Origin: Psychrobacter sp. P2G3
GTDB taxonomy: Bacteria; Pseudomonadota; Gammaproteobacteria; Pseudomonadales; Moraxellaceae
Assembly (NCBI RefSeq): GCF_001593285.1
Contig: NZ_CP012529.1
Coordinates: 2,480,001 to 2,544,000 of the forward strand
Reading direction: 5' to 3'
Length of the DNA: 64,000 bases
Shown: piece by piece, positions 26,101-34,972 of the stretch
Position numbering within the stretch: the first letter of the stretch is position 1
Layout: every line of letters begins with the position of its first letter
Program-made: the position numbers and the translations under genes
The notes under the pieces: model-generated
The model's database searches: none
What the model saw: the letters and a program-made list of their open reading frames with translations, nothing else
What the model was told of the DNA's origin: nothing

Positions 26101-29100
26101 TTGCTAATGGTAACGTTGCTGCTGGATCAAATGACGCAGTGACTGGTGATCAGTTAAATACTACTAATACTAACGTTACTGCTAATAGAACAGACATCGA
26201 TATCAACGCAGGCAACATTACCGACAACAGTAATCGCTCTACTGGCAACCTAGCTGCATTAGGCGGCGGCGCTGCTTATGATGCAGCAACCGATACCTAT
26301 ACTGCCCCAACCTATACCTTGGATGACGGGACTAATACTGGCTCCAATATCACGGTCAACAACGTTGGTGGCGCGCTAGGTAACCTAGATATACGCACCA
26401 CCACCAATACAACTGACATCAATAAAGGTATTAGCTTTGGGAATGGCACGACAGATAATAACTTTGCGCTAGGCGATACTATTAATGTCACTGGTGACAG
26501 TAATATCACTTCTACTACTACTGCTAATGGCGTACAAGTTAGTTTAAATGAGAGCGTTGATCTTGGTGCAAATGGTAGCTTCACCGCCGGTAACAGTGTC
26601 TTAAACAACACCGGTCTGACCATTACGGGTGGACCGAGTATCACCAGTGCTGGTATCAATGCCGCCGGTAATAAAATCACCAACGTCGATGACGGTACGG
26701 ACGCAGGCGACGCAGTGAATTTCGGTCAGCTAGAAGCATCAAGCAATGCTGCTGATACTAAGACCGATGTCTTGGGCAACAGTACAGCGAGTAACCTAGG
26801 TGGCGGCGCGAACTATAACGCAGCCACTGGCGCAGTCAGTGCTCCAAGCTATACTTTAGATGATGGGACTAATGCTAGTGTCAACACTACGGTCAATAAC
26901 GTGGGCGCTGCCCTCACCAACCTTGATGGTCGTACCACTACTAACACTAGCGATATCGACGATATCAACGCTGGTCGCACCGGTATCGTCCGTCAAGACG
27001 CCGGTACAGGCGCGATTACCGTTGGTGCTCAGACTGGCGGTACAAGCGTTAACTTTACTGGCACTGATGGCGTGCGTACCTTGAGTGGCCTTGCAAATGG
27101 TAACGTTGCCACAGGTTCAACCGAAGCGGTGACGGGTGATCAATTAAACACTACTAATACCAACATCACCGACAACAGCAATCGCTCTACTGGCAACTTA
27201 GCGGCATTGGGCGGCAATGCTGCTTATGATGCAGCAAACAATACTTATACCGCTCCAACTTATACTTTAGATGACGGTACCAATACGACTACCAATACCA
27301 CGGTTAACAACGTTGGTGACGCGCTAGGTAACCTAGATATACGCACCACCACCAATACAACTGACATCAATAAAGGTATTAGCGTTGGGAATGGTACGAC
27401 AGACAATAACTTTGCGCTAGGCGATACTATTAATTTCACTGGTGATAGTAATATCACTTCTACTACCACCGTCGATGGCGTACAAGTTACTCTGAACGAT
27501 AATATTGATGTTAATAGAATCACTGCTGGTAACAGTACATTAAATAATGCTGGTGTTACCATTGTTGATGGTCCTAACAATACTGTTACCCTTAGCGGAT
27601 CTGGACTCAATAACGGTAATAATAGAATTACCAACCTAGCTGATGGCATTGCACCAAATGACGCAGCAACTTTCGGTCAATTAACAGACACCAATAATAT
27701 TGCAACAGGGAACTTGTCTGCCCTTGGCGGCGGTGCAACTTATAATGCTGTAACTGATACCTATACCGCGCCGACTTATACACTAAATAATGGTAGCAAT
27801 ACCGGTACCACCAGCGACTTTGATAACGTCGGTAGTGCACTAGGCAACCTAGATGGTCGTACCACTGCGAACACTTCTGGTCTCGCAGATCTGGCCTCAG
27901 GTAGAACTGGTCTGGTTCGTCAAGACACAGGTACAAGCGCTATCACCGTTGGCGCTCAGACTGGCGGTACAAGCGTTAACTTTACCAATGTAGGTGGCGA
28001 TGCTCGTCAACTAACAGGCGTGGCAAGTGCAGGTGATATAAGTTTACCTGCCAATGCAAATACTGCGGTGAATGCTGGTGACATGAATGCAGCGGTTACA
28101 GGCTTGACTAATGCTGGTCTAAACTTCCAAGGCGACGACGGTACATTGATCGATCGCAACCTTGGCGACACACTCAGGGTTACAGGTAGCGCAACTGGTA
28201 ACTTAACCACTGGCAATATCGGTGTGGTAGCAGACGGTACAGATGGTCTGAGCGTCCAGTTGGCTGAGAACATTAACCTTGGTACTGATGGTAGTGTGAT
28301 GACTGGCAACACAGTAACGGATAACACAGGCGTTACCATCACGGATGGTACTGTTGGTGGTAACTCAACCACCATCACAGCAGCAGGCACTAACGTAACT
28401 GATGGCATCAACACCAGCAACTACGGTGCAAACGGCTTCACAGCGACTGATGGGATCAACAGCACTACTGTTGGTACAGGTCGTATTAGTGTGAGCGGTG
28501 TTGACAACACCGACCCATCAAACCCTGTCTCCAACACCTTGGTATTAGATGGCAACACAGGACAAATTAGCGGTGTTGCCGATGCAACTGCTGCTGACCA
28601 AGCCATCAATAAAGGCCAACTAGACGCGATAGCAAATGCCGGTAACACTAAGGCAGATGCTTTGGGCAATAGTACAGCGAGTAACCTAGGTGGCGGCGCG
28701 AACTATAACGCAGCCACTGGCGCAGTCAGTGCTCCAAGTTATACCTTAGATGATGGGACTAATGCTAGTGTCAACACTACGGTCAATAACGTGGGCGCTG
28801 CCCTCACCAACCTTGATGGTCGTACCACTACTAACACTAGCGATATCGACGATATCAACGCTGGTCGCACCGGTATCGTCCGTCAAGACGCCGGTACAGG
28901 CGCGATTACGGTTGGCGCTCAGACTAATGGCAATAGTGTTGACTTTACTGGTACTGATGGCGTACGTACGCTAAGTGGTCTTACTAATGGCAACGTTGTC
29001 GCAGGTTCAACTGAAGCGGTGACTGGTGATCAGTTAAACAGCAGCGCAGCTTCTCTTGCAACCGTCATTGGTGGCAATGCAACGAACGCTAGCGGTATTG

Positions 29101-31667
29101 TCACCGCAACCAACATTGGCGGCACTGGCGTTAACACGATTGACGGTGCCATCTCATCGGTTAAAGATGCAGCTACCAAAGCGAAAAGCACCGTCACTGA
29201 AGGTAAAAACATCACCGTTTCCGAAACGGTCAACACTGATGGTTCTACTGATTATGAAGTCAAAACCAAAGAAGACTTAGCACTTACTAGCGTGACGACC
29301 GGCAATACCGTAACCAACACTGCTGGTGTAAGCATTGATGATGGTGCAGACAACATCACGACCATGACTAGTGCAGGCACCAACGTCACTGACGGTACTA
29401 ATACCAGCAACTATGGCGCAGAAGGCTTTAGTGCCACAGACAATGCTGGTAACAATGGCATCACTGTCAACCAAGGCGGCATAAGCTTCATTAATGGCAC
29501 AGGCGACACAACAGGGCCAATCATCACGGCACAAGGCATTGATGCAAACGCTACTAAAATCACTAACCTTGCCAATGGTTCAGTAGCTAGCGATGCAGCA
29601 ACCTTTGGTCAATTAAGCGCTATTGCTGGCAACATAACTGCAGGTGGCGTTCAATATGATCGTAATGATGACGATACAGTAAACTACGATAGAGTTATCT
29701 TTAACGGTACACAGGCTGTTATTGGTAAAGACGATAACGATAATAATATCGTAGTAAGCGGTGGCACCACTCTTACTAACATTGCCAATGGTATCAATGC
29801 TGCTGATGCAGTTAATAAAGGTCAGCTTGATAGAGCTACCAAAGTCAAAATCTTCGATAAAAATGGTGATGAAGTTACCATTAATATCGCTGAGCAAGTC
29901 GCTAACACCTCTGTAGATAACAGTAATTTGGATTCGTTGTTCTTAACCTACGATGTCGAAGGTCAAGAAGTTACCGATCGTTTAAGTATCGGTCAAACCG
30001 TGCAAAAAATGAATACCGAAGGGGTAAAATTTGCTCATACCAATGCCGTTAGTGCTGACGGTGATTTGGGTATTACCAACGACTCAAGCGCTGGTGGTGC
30101 TAACTCAACAGCCATTGGTGTCAATGCTATTGTAGAGTCTGGTGCAGATAGTACGATTGCCTTAGGATTTGATACCAAAGCGACGACAGAAGCTACAAAC
30201 TCTGTAGTCATAGGTAAGGGCTCTCAAGTCAATGGTGCCTCTTCTGTTGCCATCGGTGATGGTGCTCAAGCCAACGGCACTCAGTCTATTAGTGTAGGTA
30301 CAGGCAACATCGTCAACGGTAATAACTCAGGGGCCTTTGGTGACCCAAGTATTATTGATGGCAATAACAGTTACTCAGTAGGTAATAATAATACTATTGA
30401 TAGTGATGACACCTTTGTATTCGGCAACAATGTCACTCAAACTGTCGAGGGTTCAGTAGTATTAGGCACTGGCTCTGCAGCGATGACAGGTGCTGGAATT
30501 ATTGGTTTTGGCGCAGTCGGTAATGCGGCGATTATGGCTACTACAAGCACTACAGGCGCAGTTGCTGTAGGCGATGCGGCTAATGGCACATATCGCCAAA
30601 TCACAGGTGTCGCTGCTGGTACAGCCGACTCTGACGCCGTCAACGTCTCACAGTTAAAAGCAGTCAGTGACGCACTTGGTGATAGCAATGCATCCCTCAA
30701 TAATGCAGCAGTCCAATACGACGAAAACCCAGATGATAATACTGTCAATAAAGGCAGTATCACATTAGGTGGCGGTGCTGGAGGTACCACTATTACTAAC
30801 GTGGCTAATGGGGTTGGAGCAACAGACGCAGTTAATAAAGGTCAGCTAGATAACCTTGGTAGCGGTGTCGCTGGTATTATTGGTGGAGATGCACAATACG
30901 ACGCTGCTGGAAATCTCACTGTCAGTAACATTGGTGGCACTGGCAAAGGTAACATCAGTGATGCTATTGCTGCTGTCAATCAAGGCAATGCGCAGTCTAA
31001 TCAAGACATCCAAGCCAATAACGAGAAGATCACAGACAATACTGGTCGTCTTGACGCAGGTATTAGCTTTGGCGCGGATAATGGCGATAACATCAGTCAG
31101 AGCGTCGGCGGTAATAATGGCAGCATTCAGTTTGAAGGCGGTAATAACATTACGACCAGCACTGCTAATGGCGGTATTCAAATTGGCCTAGATGGCAACA
31201 TCGAAGTCGATAGTGTCACCACAGGCAATACGGTGGTTGATAACACAGGCGTCACCATCAAAGATGGTCCTAGCATGACCGCTGAAGGCTTTAATGCAGC
31301 CAACACTGTCATTACTGGAGTTGAAGCTGGTACCAATGAAAAAGATGCGGTCAACTTCGGTCAACTCACTGCTCTTGATAAAAAACTGGGTGATAGCGTC
31401 AACGCGCTAGGCTACAGAGTTGGTGAAGTCGAAGACAATGCAAACGCTGGTATCTCAGCAGCGATGGCAATGTCTTCATTACCGCAAGCTTATATTCCAG
31501 GTAAGTCAATGGTCGGCGGCGGTATCGCGTCATACAATGGCGAAAGTGCAGTGGCTGTTGGTGTATCTAAAGTATCTGATAACGGTCGTTGGGTAATTAA
31601 AGTGAATGGTACGGCAGATACGCAAGGGAATGCTGGCGGTGCAATTGGTGCAGGCTTCCATTTCTAG
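23109..31667 (+). CDS. Giant trimeric autotransporter adhesin (YadA/Hia/AtaA type)
   Basis: 2852-residue surface fibre (type Vc secretion). An extended signal peptide region begins MNRNYKVIWNQSLNCFMAVAEYAKSRGK, noted here as 'NYKVIWN' and 'AVAEYAKSRG'; cleavage is likely near residue 73 (AVA). YadA-like head repeats (SIAIG, SVAIG, STALG, SVALG) lie at about 98-175 and 235-291. A long stalk follows with necks (DAVNFGQL, DAINGSQL) and at least eight copies of a module containing YTLDDGTN or YTLNNG. A second head is at about 2326-2465, and the last 75 residues are the membrane anchor ending GAGFHF. ATG 23109 follows AGGA and gives a perfect ESPR start; a longer frame to 23040 lacks support. The role is adhesion to surfaces or cells. 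Confidence 0.95.
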   Translation: MNRNYKVIWNQSLNCFMAVAEYAKSRGKSSSAVVSSNAASASNDTLTGGAQLLRLSALCVGLASAGFSMQAVAVVGASSIDTNECLISALGTDTMADKSTGDIAIGCESDASGRNNIAIGGRATTKVDAGDIQGAQSIAIGYDTQVKGDQSIGFGANVRSNSSSSIAIGGDDLDSASKSNIDGSTNSNLNSGDVNEAFKKFAGRDLVYTAAEGASNPNIPDANRRQYIGTETAGAASVAIGVQAQSIGALSTAFGTQATSIGVGSTALGVSATATKSGSVALGAGAETDSDATSEKTIVIGGNTYNFAGSVLDDVGAVKLGAQVSVGAAGLERQIKNVAGGKISTDSTDAINGSQLAATNSALEATNNNIVGLTNGSVGLVRQDNGTNPITVGNATGGTSVNFAGTNGVRTLSGLANGNVTTGSTEAVTGDQLNTTNTHVTDNSNRSTGNLAALGGNAAYDAANNTYTAPTYTLDDGTNTTTNTTVNNVGDALGNLDTRTTTNTTDIAKGINVGDGTTDNNFALGNTINVTGDSNLTSSTTADGVQVSLNESVDLGANGSVRTGNTTVNRSGITLTGGTNQTVTLSNEGLNNGGNRITKVADGIVADDAVNFGQLDAAAGAADTKTDALGNSTASNLGGGASYNAATGVVEAPIYTLNNGDNDGNTTGYNDVGSALGNLDGRTTANTSGLADLASGRTGLVRQDTGTSAITVGAQTGGTSVDFSNSTNENRKLTGVAAGTADNDAVNVSQLNTTNSNVATNASNITDNDNRSAGNLAALGGGAAYDAATDTYTAPTYTLDDGTNTGSNTTVNNVGGALSNLDTRTTTNTADIAKGFNISAAGGTNDNVQLGESVNFTNTDGNLVVTNTVDNGINYDLAENISVTQATIGDATNNTVLTSTANGLDVGGDKITNLSNGTIAAGSSDAVTGDQLNTTNQNVAANRTDIDTNTSDIDDINAGRTGIVRQDAGTGAITVGAATGGTSVNFTGTDGVRTLSGLANGNVAAGSNDAVTGDQLNTTNTNVTANRTDIDINAGNITDNSNRSTGNLAALGGGAAYDAATDTYTAPTYTLDDGTNTGSNITVNNVGGALGNLDIRTTTNTTDINKGISFGNGTTDNNFALGDTINVTGDSNITSTTTANGVQVSLNESVDLGANGSFTAGNSVLNNTGLTITGGPSITSAGINAAGNKITNVDDGTDAGDAVNFGQLEASSNAADTKTDVLGNSTASNLGGGANYNAATGAVSAPSYTLDDGTNASVNTTVNNVGAALTNLDGRTTTNTSDIDDINAGRTGIVRQDAGTGAITVGAQTGGTSVNFTGTDGVRTLSGLANGNVATGSTEAVTGDQLNTTNTNITDNSNRSTGNLAALGGNAAYDAANNTYTAPTYTLDDGTNTTTNTTVNNVGDALGNLDIRTTTNTTDINKGISVGNGTTDNNFALGDTINFTGDSNITSTTTVDGVQVTLNDNIDVNRITAGNSTLNNAGVTIVDGPNNTVTLSGSGLNNGNNRITNLADGIAPNDAATFGQLTDTNNIATGNLSALGGGATYNAVTDTYTAPTYTLNNGSNTGTTSDFDNVGSALGNLDGRTTANTSGLADLASGRTGLVRQDTGTSAITVGAQTGGTSVNFTNVGGDARQLTGVASAGDISLPANANTAVNAGDMNAAVTGLTNAGLNFQGDDGTLIDRNLGDTLRVTGSATGNLTTGNIGVVADGTDGLSVQLAENINLGTDGSVMTGNTVTDNTGVTITDGTVGGNSTTITAAGTNVTDGINTSNYGANGFTATDGINSTTVGTGRISVSGVDNTDPSNPVSNTLVLDGNTGQISGVADATAADQAINKGQLDAIANAGNTKADALGNSTASNLGGGANYNAATGAVSAPSYTLDDGTNASVNTTVNNVGAALTNLDGRTTTNTSDIDDINAGRTGIVRQDAGTGAITVGAQTNGNSVDFTGTDGVRTLSGLTNGNVVAGSTEAVTGDQLNSSAASLATVIGGNATNASGIVTATNIGGTGVNTIDGAISSVKDAATKAKSTVTEGKNITVSETVNTDGSTDYEVKTKEDLALTSVTTGNTVTNTAGVSIDDGADNITTMTSAGTNVTDGTNTSNYGAEGFSATDNAGNNGITVNQGGISFINGTGDTTGPIITAQGIDANATKITNLANGSVASDAATFGQLSAIAGNITAGGVQYDRNDDDTVNYDRVIFNGTQAVIGKDDNDNNIVVSGGTTLTNIANGINAADAVNKGQLDRATKVKIFDKNGDEVTINIAEQVANTSVDNSNLDSLFLTYDVEGQEVTDRLSIGQTVQKMNTEGVKFAHTNAVSADGDLGITNDSSAGGANSTAIGVNAIVESGADSTIALGFDTKATTEATNSVVIGKGSQVNGASSVAIGDGAQANGTQSISVGTGNIVNGNNSGAFGDPSIIDGNNSYSVGNNNTIDSDDTFVFGNNVTQTVEGSVVLGTGSAAMTGAGIIGFGAVGNAAIMATTSTTGAVAVGDAANGTYRQITGVAAGTADSDAVNVSQLKAVSDALGDSNASLNNAAVQYDENPDDNTVNKGSITLGGGAGGTTITNVANGVGATDAVNKGQLDNLGSGVAGIIGGDAQYDAAGNLTVSNIGGTGKGNISDAIAAVNQGNAQSNQDIQANNEKITDNTGRLDAGISFGADNGDNISQSVGGNNGSIQFEGGNNITTSTANGGIQIGLDGNIEVDSVTTGNTVVDNTGVTIKDGPSMTAEGFNAANTVITGVEAGTNEKDAVNFGQLTALDKKLGDSVNALGYRVGEVEDNANAGISAAMAMSSLPQAYIPGKSMVGGGIASYNGESAVAVGVSKVSDNGRWVIKVNGTADTQGNAGGAIGAGFHF
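24510..24720 (+). repeat. Autotransporter stalk repeat A, first copy (second at about 27249-27460)
   Basis: CCGCTCCAACTTATACTTTA begins at 24511 and again at 27250, and the following 150-200 bp, encoding YTLDDGTNTTTNTTV and the next module, stay very similar. The offset of 2739 bp is a multiple of three, so recombination between the copies would delete 913 codons in frame. Confidence 0.7.
26776..27020 (+). repeat. Autotransporter stalk repeat B, copy 1 (near-identical 245-bp direct repeat)
   Basis: This block is almost identical to 28666-28910, with only a few base differences seen by eye (for example AAC/AAT and CTATACT/TTATACC). The offset is 1890 bp, exactly 630 codons, so unequal recombination would lengthen or shorten the stalk without breaking the frame. 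Confidence 0.8.
28666..28910 (+). repeat. Autotransporter stalk repeat B, copy 2
   Basis: Partner of 26776-27020 at an offset of 1890 bp. It encodes the segment from the SNLGGGANYNAATG pattern through RTGIVRQDAGTGAIT. A further shared block links 25181 and 27887 (offset 2706 bp, 902 codons). Confidence 0.8.
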
Positions 31668-31769
31668 TATAACAACGTTACTTCACGACAGCGTTTGTCT
31701 GCCAGTAGGTTTGGTTATAAATAGATAGGCGCTGTCAAATTACTCATAAAATATATTAAGGAATGGATA

Positions 31770-32225
31770 ATGAAAAAATCTGCATATCATTACGGCTTGC
31801 TGGCAACGACTGCTTTACTATTCACAGTGACTGGCTGTACCCAAAAAAATATAACGCCGACTTGGCATTTGTCTCCTGGTGCCCAGCATGGATCTGTTGA
31901 TGCCAATGACTTGGTATTCCCTGATCCAAACAAAGCGTGGCAAAAAGGAGGTAGTATTGTCAATCATGAAGGTGTTGCTAATATTCAAGTAGGTACTACC
32001 AAAGATCAAATCTACCAGTTGATTGGCACACCTCACTTTAGTGAAGGTTTTAATGCTCGCGAATGGGATTATATTCTCAAATTCTACGATGCTGATAACA
32101 GAGTCGAGACATGCCAATACAAAATAATCTTTGATGATAGCTATGAAGGCAGAATACGTAACGACGAATTCTTTGCCACTGAGTTTTATTGGCAACCAGC
32201 ATCCTGTGCTAAGTATGCGCGCTAA
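31770..32225 (+). CDS. BamE-like (SmpA/OmlA) lipoprotein beside the autotransporter
   Basis: 151 residues with a lipoprotein signal: LLATTALLFTVTGC with the lipid-accepting Cys at about residue 23. The mature part includes IQVGTTKDQIYQLIGTPHFSEGFNAREWDY, noted here as 'VGTTKDQIYQLIG' and 'REWDY', which is the SmpA/OmlA (BamE) fold. It lies 102 bp after the autotransporter stop with no terminator between, so the two are probably cotranscribed. In Acinetobacter, AtaA-type adhesins are followed by an outer-membrane helper (TpgA). This protein may likewise help fibre assembly or anchoring, but it lacks an OmpA-like peptidoglycan-binding domain. It is unlikely to be housekeeping BamE because of its length and context. 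Confidence 0.8.
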   Translation: MKKSAYHYGLLATTALLFTVTGCTQKNITPTWHLSPGAQHGSVDANDLVFPDPNKAWQKGGSIVNHEGVANIQVGTTKDQIYQLIGTPHFSEGFNAREWDYILKFYDADNRVETCQYKIIFDDSYEGRIRNDEFFATEFYWQPASCAKYAR

Positions 32226-32294
32226 TCTATTTAACTCATAAGCCATATAATTAAACTGAAAAGCCATACAATTGAACTAAGAAGCAAAACATTG

Positions 32295-32321
32295 AAAGCA
32301 AGGCATCTAATGCCTTGCTTT
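32295..32321 (+). terminator. Rho-independent terminator after the autotransporter-lipoprotein pair
   Basis: AAAGCAAGGCA at 32295-32305 pairs perfectly with TGCCTTGCTTT at 32311-32321 around a five-base loop. A T run follows. It could also serve the convergent rhodanese gene. Confidence 0.85.
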
Positions 32322-32366
32322 TAATGCCGAAAATGCCTTACTCAAAATAAATGACTGCCTAATATA

Positions 32367-32750
32367 CTAGCCAAAATCAATTTCATCATTCGGTTTTACT
32401 ATTGGCATGTCAGCTTCAGTCCATGCCTCAAAACCACCTGCAATAGATACTACTTGCTTATAGCCAAGCGCTTCTAACGACTGCACTGCCAACGCTGCAC
32501 GTCCACCGGTTTTACAATAAAGCACAATGTTGGTATCAGCACCAGTAGTGGCTGTTAGATCGTCAATTTTAAACTCTAATAACCCGCGAGGTATCAGTAC
32601 TGCCTTTTCAATATGACCAGTAGCGTATTCCTCAGGTTCTCTTACATCGATAACGATATCGGCTTTATCACAAGCAGCAGCTGCTTGCGCCAGTGCAACT
32701 TCAGTGATTTGTGCTTTAGCAGCGCTTACTAAATCCTGTGGGGTTTTCAT
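32367..32750 (-). CDS. Single-domain rhodanese-like protein
   Basis: 127 residues. The rhodanese fold starts with DIVIDVREPEEYATGHI (noted as 'DVREPEEY' and 'GHI') at about residues 31-47, and the active-site Cys79 lies in LYCKTGGRAA. A helix (VQSLEALGYKQV) and the GGFEAW motif finish the domain. It may move sulfane sulfur between thiols; the loop CKTGGRA is typical of GlpE/PspE-like single-domain enzymes. A Shine-Dalgarno (GAGG) precedes the ATG. It is monocistronic and convergent with the BamE-like gene; the biological donor and acceptor are unknown. Confidence 0.88.
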   Translation of the reverse strand: MKTPQDLVSAAKAQITEVALAQAAAACDKADIVIDVREPEEYATGHIEKAVLIPRGLLEFKIDDLTATTGADTNIVLYCKTGGRAALAVQSLEALGYKQVVSIAGGFEAWTEADMPIVKPNDEIDFG

Positions 32751-32972
32751 AGTTATACCTCAAAATATGGTAGACAAATCAGAACAGCTTGATAGGTATT
32801 GTTATGATAAAAACACCTAAGACAGCCAACTTAGACATCAAAAAGTATAGGGCATGTTGAACATTTAAAATTACTATCAAAGACCATTCACTATTAAAAA
32901 TAGTATATTATTTTGTATATTATATCTACAGATTTCAACTTATTTCAATATATTCATTTATATAATAATACA

Positions 32973-33587
32973 TTACTTTGTCGCTGCTTCCACTCTGATA
33001 TCTAACGTCAGATTTCTCGTCATTCCCAGTAAGGCGTATTTATTAATCTTCCATTTAGTGCGATCAATCGTAGTGGTAAAACCTCCCCCACAAACTGAAT
33101 TTTTACGTGAGGGGCTAACATAGCAATCGAAATTGGTAGCCGTTAGCGTGACCGGATGAGTCTCCCCATGTAGCGTTAGTTTGCCATCGACTCGGATAAC
33201 CTCTGAGTGTGTTTTATCAGTCATAAAATACCACTTAGTAGACTCAAAGTAAGCCAAGGGAAATTGTGCCACATCAAAGAAATCACGACTCGTCAGCTTT
33301 TGATTGAATGATCGACTACCTGTACTTAAGGATTTTATTGGAATGATAAGCGAGATGTTGCCCGTGTGTGCATTTGGATCATATTGTAGCTGCCCCGTCA
33401 CATTGTAAAAGCCACCCGTATGGGTGGAGTTTTTATTAAAATAGTCGATGGCGAAACGTACATTGGTGCGGGCTGGGTCAATATTATAGGTCGCAGCATG
33501 ACTACTGACACAAGACATTATTAACAACAACGCCATTAGTGGCTTGCGATAGTGGGATAGCTTTCGATCGGGTAAAAGACAACTCAT
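32973..33587 (-). CDS. YceI family periplasmic protein
   Basis: 204 residues with an N-terminal export signal (LMALLLIMSCVSSHAA, cleavage near residue 32). The mature domain begins TYNIDPARTNVRFAIDYF, with the lipocalin-like YceI signatures 'TGQLQYDP', 'FNQKLTSRDFFDVAQFP' (typical 'FFDVxxxP') and 'LTLHGETHPVTLTA' (about residues 145-160). YceI proteins bind isoprenoid-like lipids in a beta-barrel and are often induced by stress; the ligand here is unknown. A Cys pair (FDCYVSPSRKNSVCGG) could form a disulphide in the periplasm. It is monocistronic, with a 370-bp gap on its upstream side. Confidence 0.88.
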   Translation of the reverse strand: MSCLLPDRKLSHYRKPLMALLLIMSCVSSHAATYNIDPARTNVRFAIDYFNKNSTHTGGFYNVTGQLQYDPNAHTGNISLIIPIKSLSTGSRSFNQKLTSRDFFDVAQFPLAYFESTKWYFMTDKTHSEVIRVDGKLTLHGETHPVTLTATNFDCYVSPSRKNSVCGGGFTTTIDRTKWKINKYALLGMTRNLTLDIRVEAATK

Positions 33588-33959
33588 AGTGGCATTCCTT
33601 TGCGAAGTTGTTTCAACGATACAATTTCAAAGATAAAATAGTCATTAAACCATTCCTTATAACTGTAAACCTAAGCTAAAAATTTAGACGATAAAGAAGC
33701 TGCCATTACTTAGATTCACTTACTTAACACTTATTATTAAACTTTGGCATAGCAAAATCGTGCCTGTTTTTCAGTTAATCAGTACCTTGATAATACTCCA
33801 ATTATTCATGTTTAAATTTGCAAATACATGAGACACCCGATAAAAAATTACGTTACAAAACGTATTGATTGCATTCCGCATTGTAGTATTTCACGCTATA
33901 TTCGGCTAGAATAATATATTACCTTTTCCGAATATACTAAAATATACAAGTAGAATGTT
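33588..33959. other. Divergent non-coding gap, YceI gene / small plus-strand gene
   Basis: About 370 bp of AT-rich DNA containing the promoters of the two divergent genes. No repeat or operator stands out. Confidence 0.5.
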
Positions 33960-34199
33960 ATGATAAATACTGGTGATAAACTACTGTGTACGGCTGGCAA
34001 TACTTTTTATGCAGCAGGAAATACCTACGTTGTAGGTGACTTTGTGAATGAAAAATACTTTCAAGTGCTCACAGGCTATAACGATGAGCATTGGTATGCG
34101 ACATTGAATAATGAAAAAATATACGTGCACTTTGATTCTGCTGCTACCGTATATGACGATGCATGGTTCGATTGTATGAACAACAAAAGAAGCGCCTAA
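33960..34199 (+). CDS. Small unrecognised protein (79 residues)
   Basis: A 79-codon frame starting at ATG 33960 (weak GAATGTT upstream). It has the look of a compact beta-barrel: MINTGDKLLCTAGNTF, NTYVVGDFVNEKYFQVL, DEHWYATLNNEKIYVHFD with regularly spaced aromatic residues, like an SH3-type fold. It is acidic toward the end and has no signal peptide or membrane segment. It is convergent with glpM, which ends 20 bp away. Composition and strand pattern suggest a true gene, but I cannot name a family. Confidence 0.55.
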   Translation: MINTGDKLLCTAGNTFYAAGNTYVVGDFVNEKYFQVLTGYNDEHWYATLNNEKIYVHFDSAATVYDDAWFDCMNNKRSA

Positions 34200-34218
34200 T
34201 AAGCTCGTACACCCTTTA

Positions 34219-34554
34219 TTATATTTGTAGATGTTGCCACGCAAATATCAAAACAGCAGCAGCGATCAACCAGCCTGCCACACCTAGTAATAATGCTTTG
34301 TACAAGCCAATATGGCTAAAGCTAAAAAATACAATCAGCGTATAAATGAGATGCGGTATCACACCTAGCATACTAAATATCAATGCAATTTTAAAATCTG
34401 CAGCACTACGCTGAGTGCCAACTAAAAAATGGCTAATCAAAGTAAAGGTCGGAAAAAGTGGCGCAAGTGCTGCCAAATAAAAGAACCTGCTTTGAGCGAA
34501 TAGTTGAATCAACAATACCACCAACGCGCCAACAAGCATTTTTAGCCAAATCAT
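34219..34554 (-). CDS. glpM: GlpM family inner membrane protein
   Basis: 111 residues with four hydrophobic segments. It matches GlpM in length and in order of features: LKMLVGALVVLLIQLFAQSR, FYLAALAPLFPTFTLISHFLVG (noted as 'APLFPTF'), an R-S-A-A-D-F-K loop, then IPHLIYTLIVFF and a final pair of helices. GlpM is a small membrane protein known from Pseudomonas, where it influences alginate production; its biochemical role is undefined. A terminator lies between it and the upstream nitroreductase, so it has its own promoter. Confidence 0.75.
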   Translation of the reverse strand: MIWLKMLVGALVVLLIQLFAQSRFFYLAALAPLFPTFTLISHFLVGTQRSAADFKIALIFSMLGVIPHLIYTLIVFFSFSHIGLYKALLLGVAGWLIAAAVLIFAWQHLQI

Positions 34555-34656
34555 GATGAGGTTATCTCCTGTTGGATACTGGTTGACTGTACATTGATTG
34601 GCTTACTATATAGCAGTTAAGAGTCTTAATGCTAAATCCAGTATTATTTATCATAG

Positions 34657-34693
34657 AAAAACCTCATAAACATATCTCATTTATGAGGTTTTT
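34657..34693. terminator. Hairpin terminator between glpM and the nitroreductase gene
   Basis: AAAAACCTCATAAA at 34657-34670 pairs perfectly with TTTATGAGGTTTTT at 34680-34693 around a nine-base loop. Poly-A/T flanks make it a terminator in either direction. On the minus strand it would end nitroreductase transcripts. Confidence 0.8.
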
Positions 34694-34832
34694 CTTATTA
34701 ATGACTGATAATTTTTCATGCTGAAGTCTATTTGCAACCAACTATATTTTAGTGGCTTTTATAATCTAAAATTATAGTTTAATTATTATATAGTCCATAC
34801 TAAATAAAGTAGATACGTTGTATTCTTACGCA

Positions 34833-34911
34833 GAACTGGTACGAATTTTTCTTGCTTGCTGTGCCTACGCAGACAGAGGCGACAGAGGCTGCAAAAAATT
34901 CATTCCAGTTC
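34833..34911. repeat. Dispersed hairpin element, copy 5
   Basis: GAACTGG(TAC)GAATTTTT at 34833-34850 pairs with AAAAAATTCATTCCAGTTC at 34893-34911. The core TTGCTTGCTGTGCCTACGCA, then GACAGAGGC, is followed by a duplicated nine-base GACAGAGGC and CTGC. The core is the same as copy 6 but the arms are different. It lies in the 418-bp gap between glpM and the nitroreductase gene. Confidence 0.7.
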
Positions 34912-34972
34912 CACCGTATTCTTTTTATATTGAACTAACTATAGCTTAGTAAAACTTATATTTTGGTAAAAC

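Noticed and set aside
24420..28910. Possible CRISPR array, because of regular repeats
   Set aside because: Repeat blocks are long, in frame, encode stalk modules and lack uniform spacers; no cas genes are present.
23138..30897. Long minus-strand open frames inside the adhesin gene
   Set aside because: They are shadows of the repetitive coding sequence, rich in Pro/Ser/Val or Arg/Tyr, and have no promoter or ribosome binding sites.
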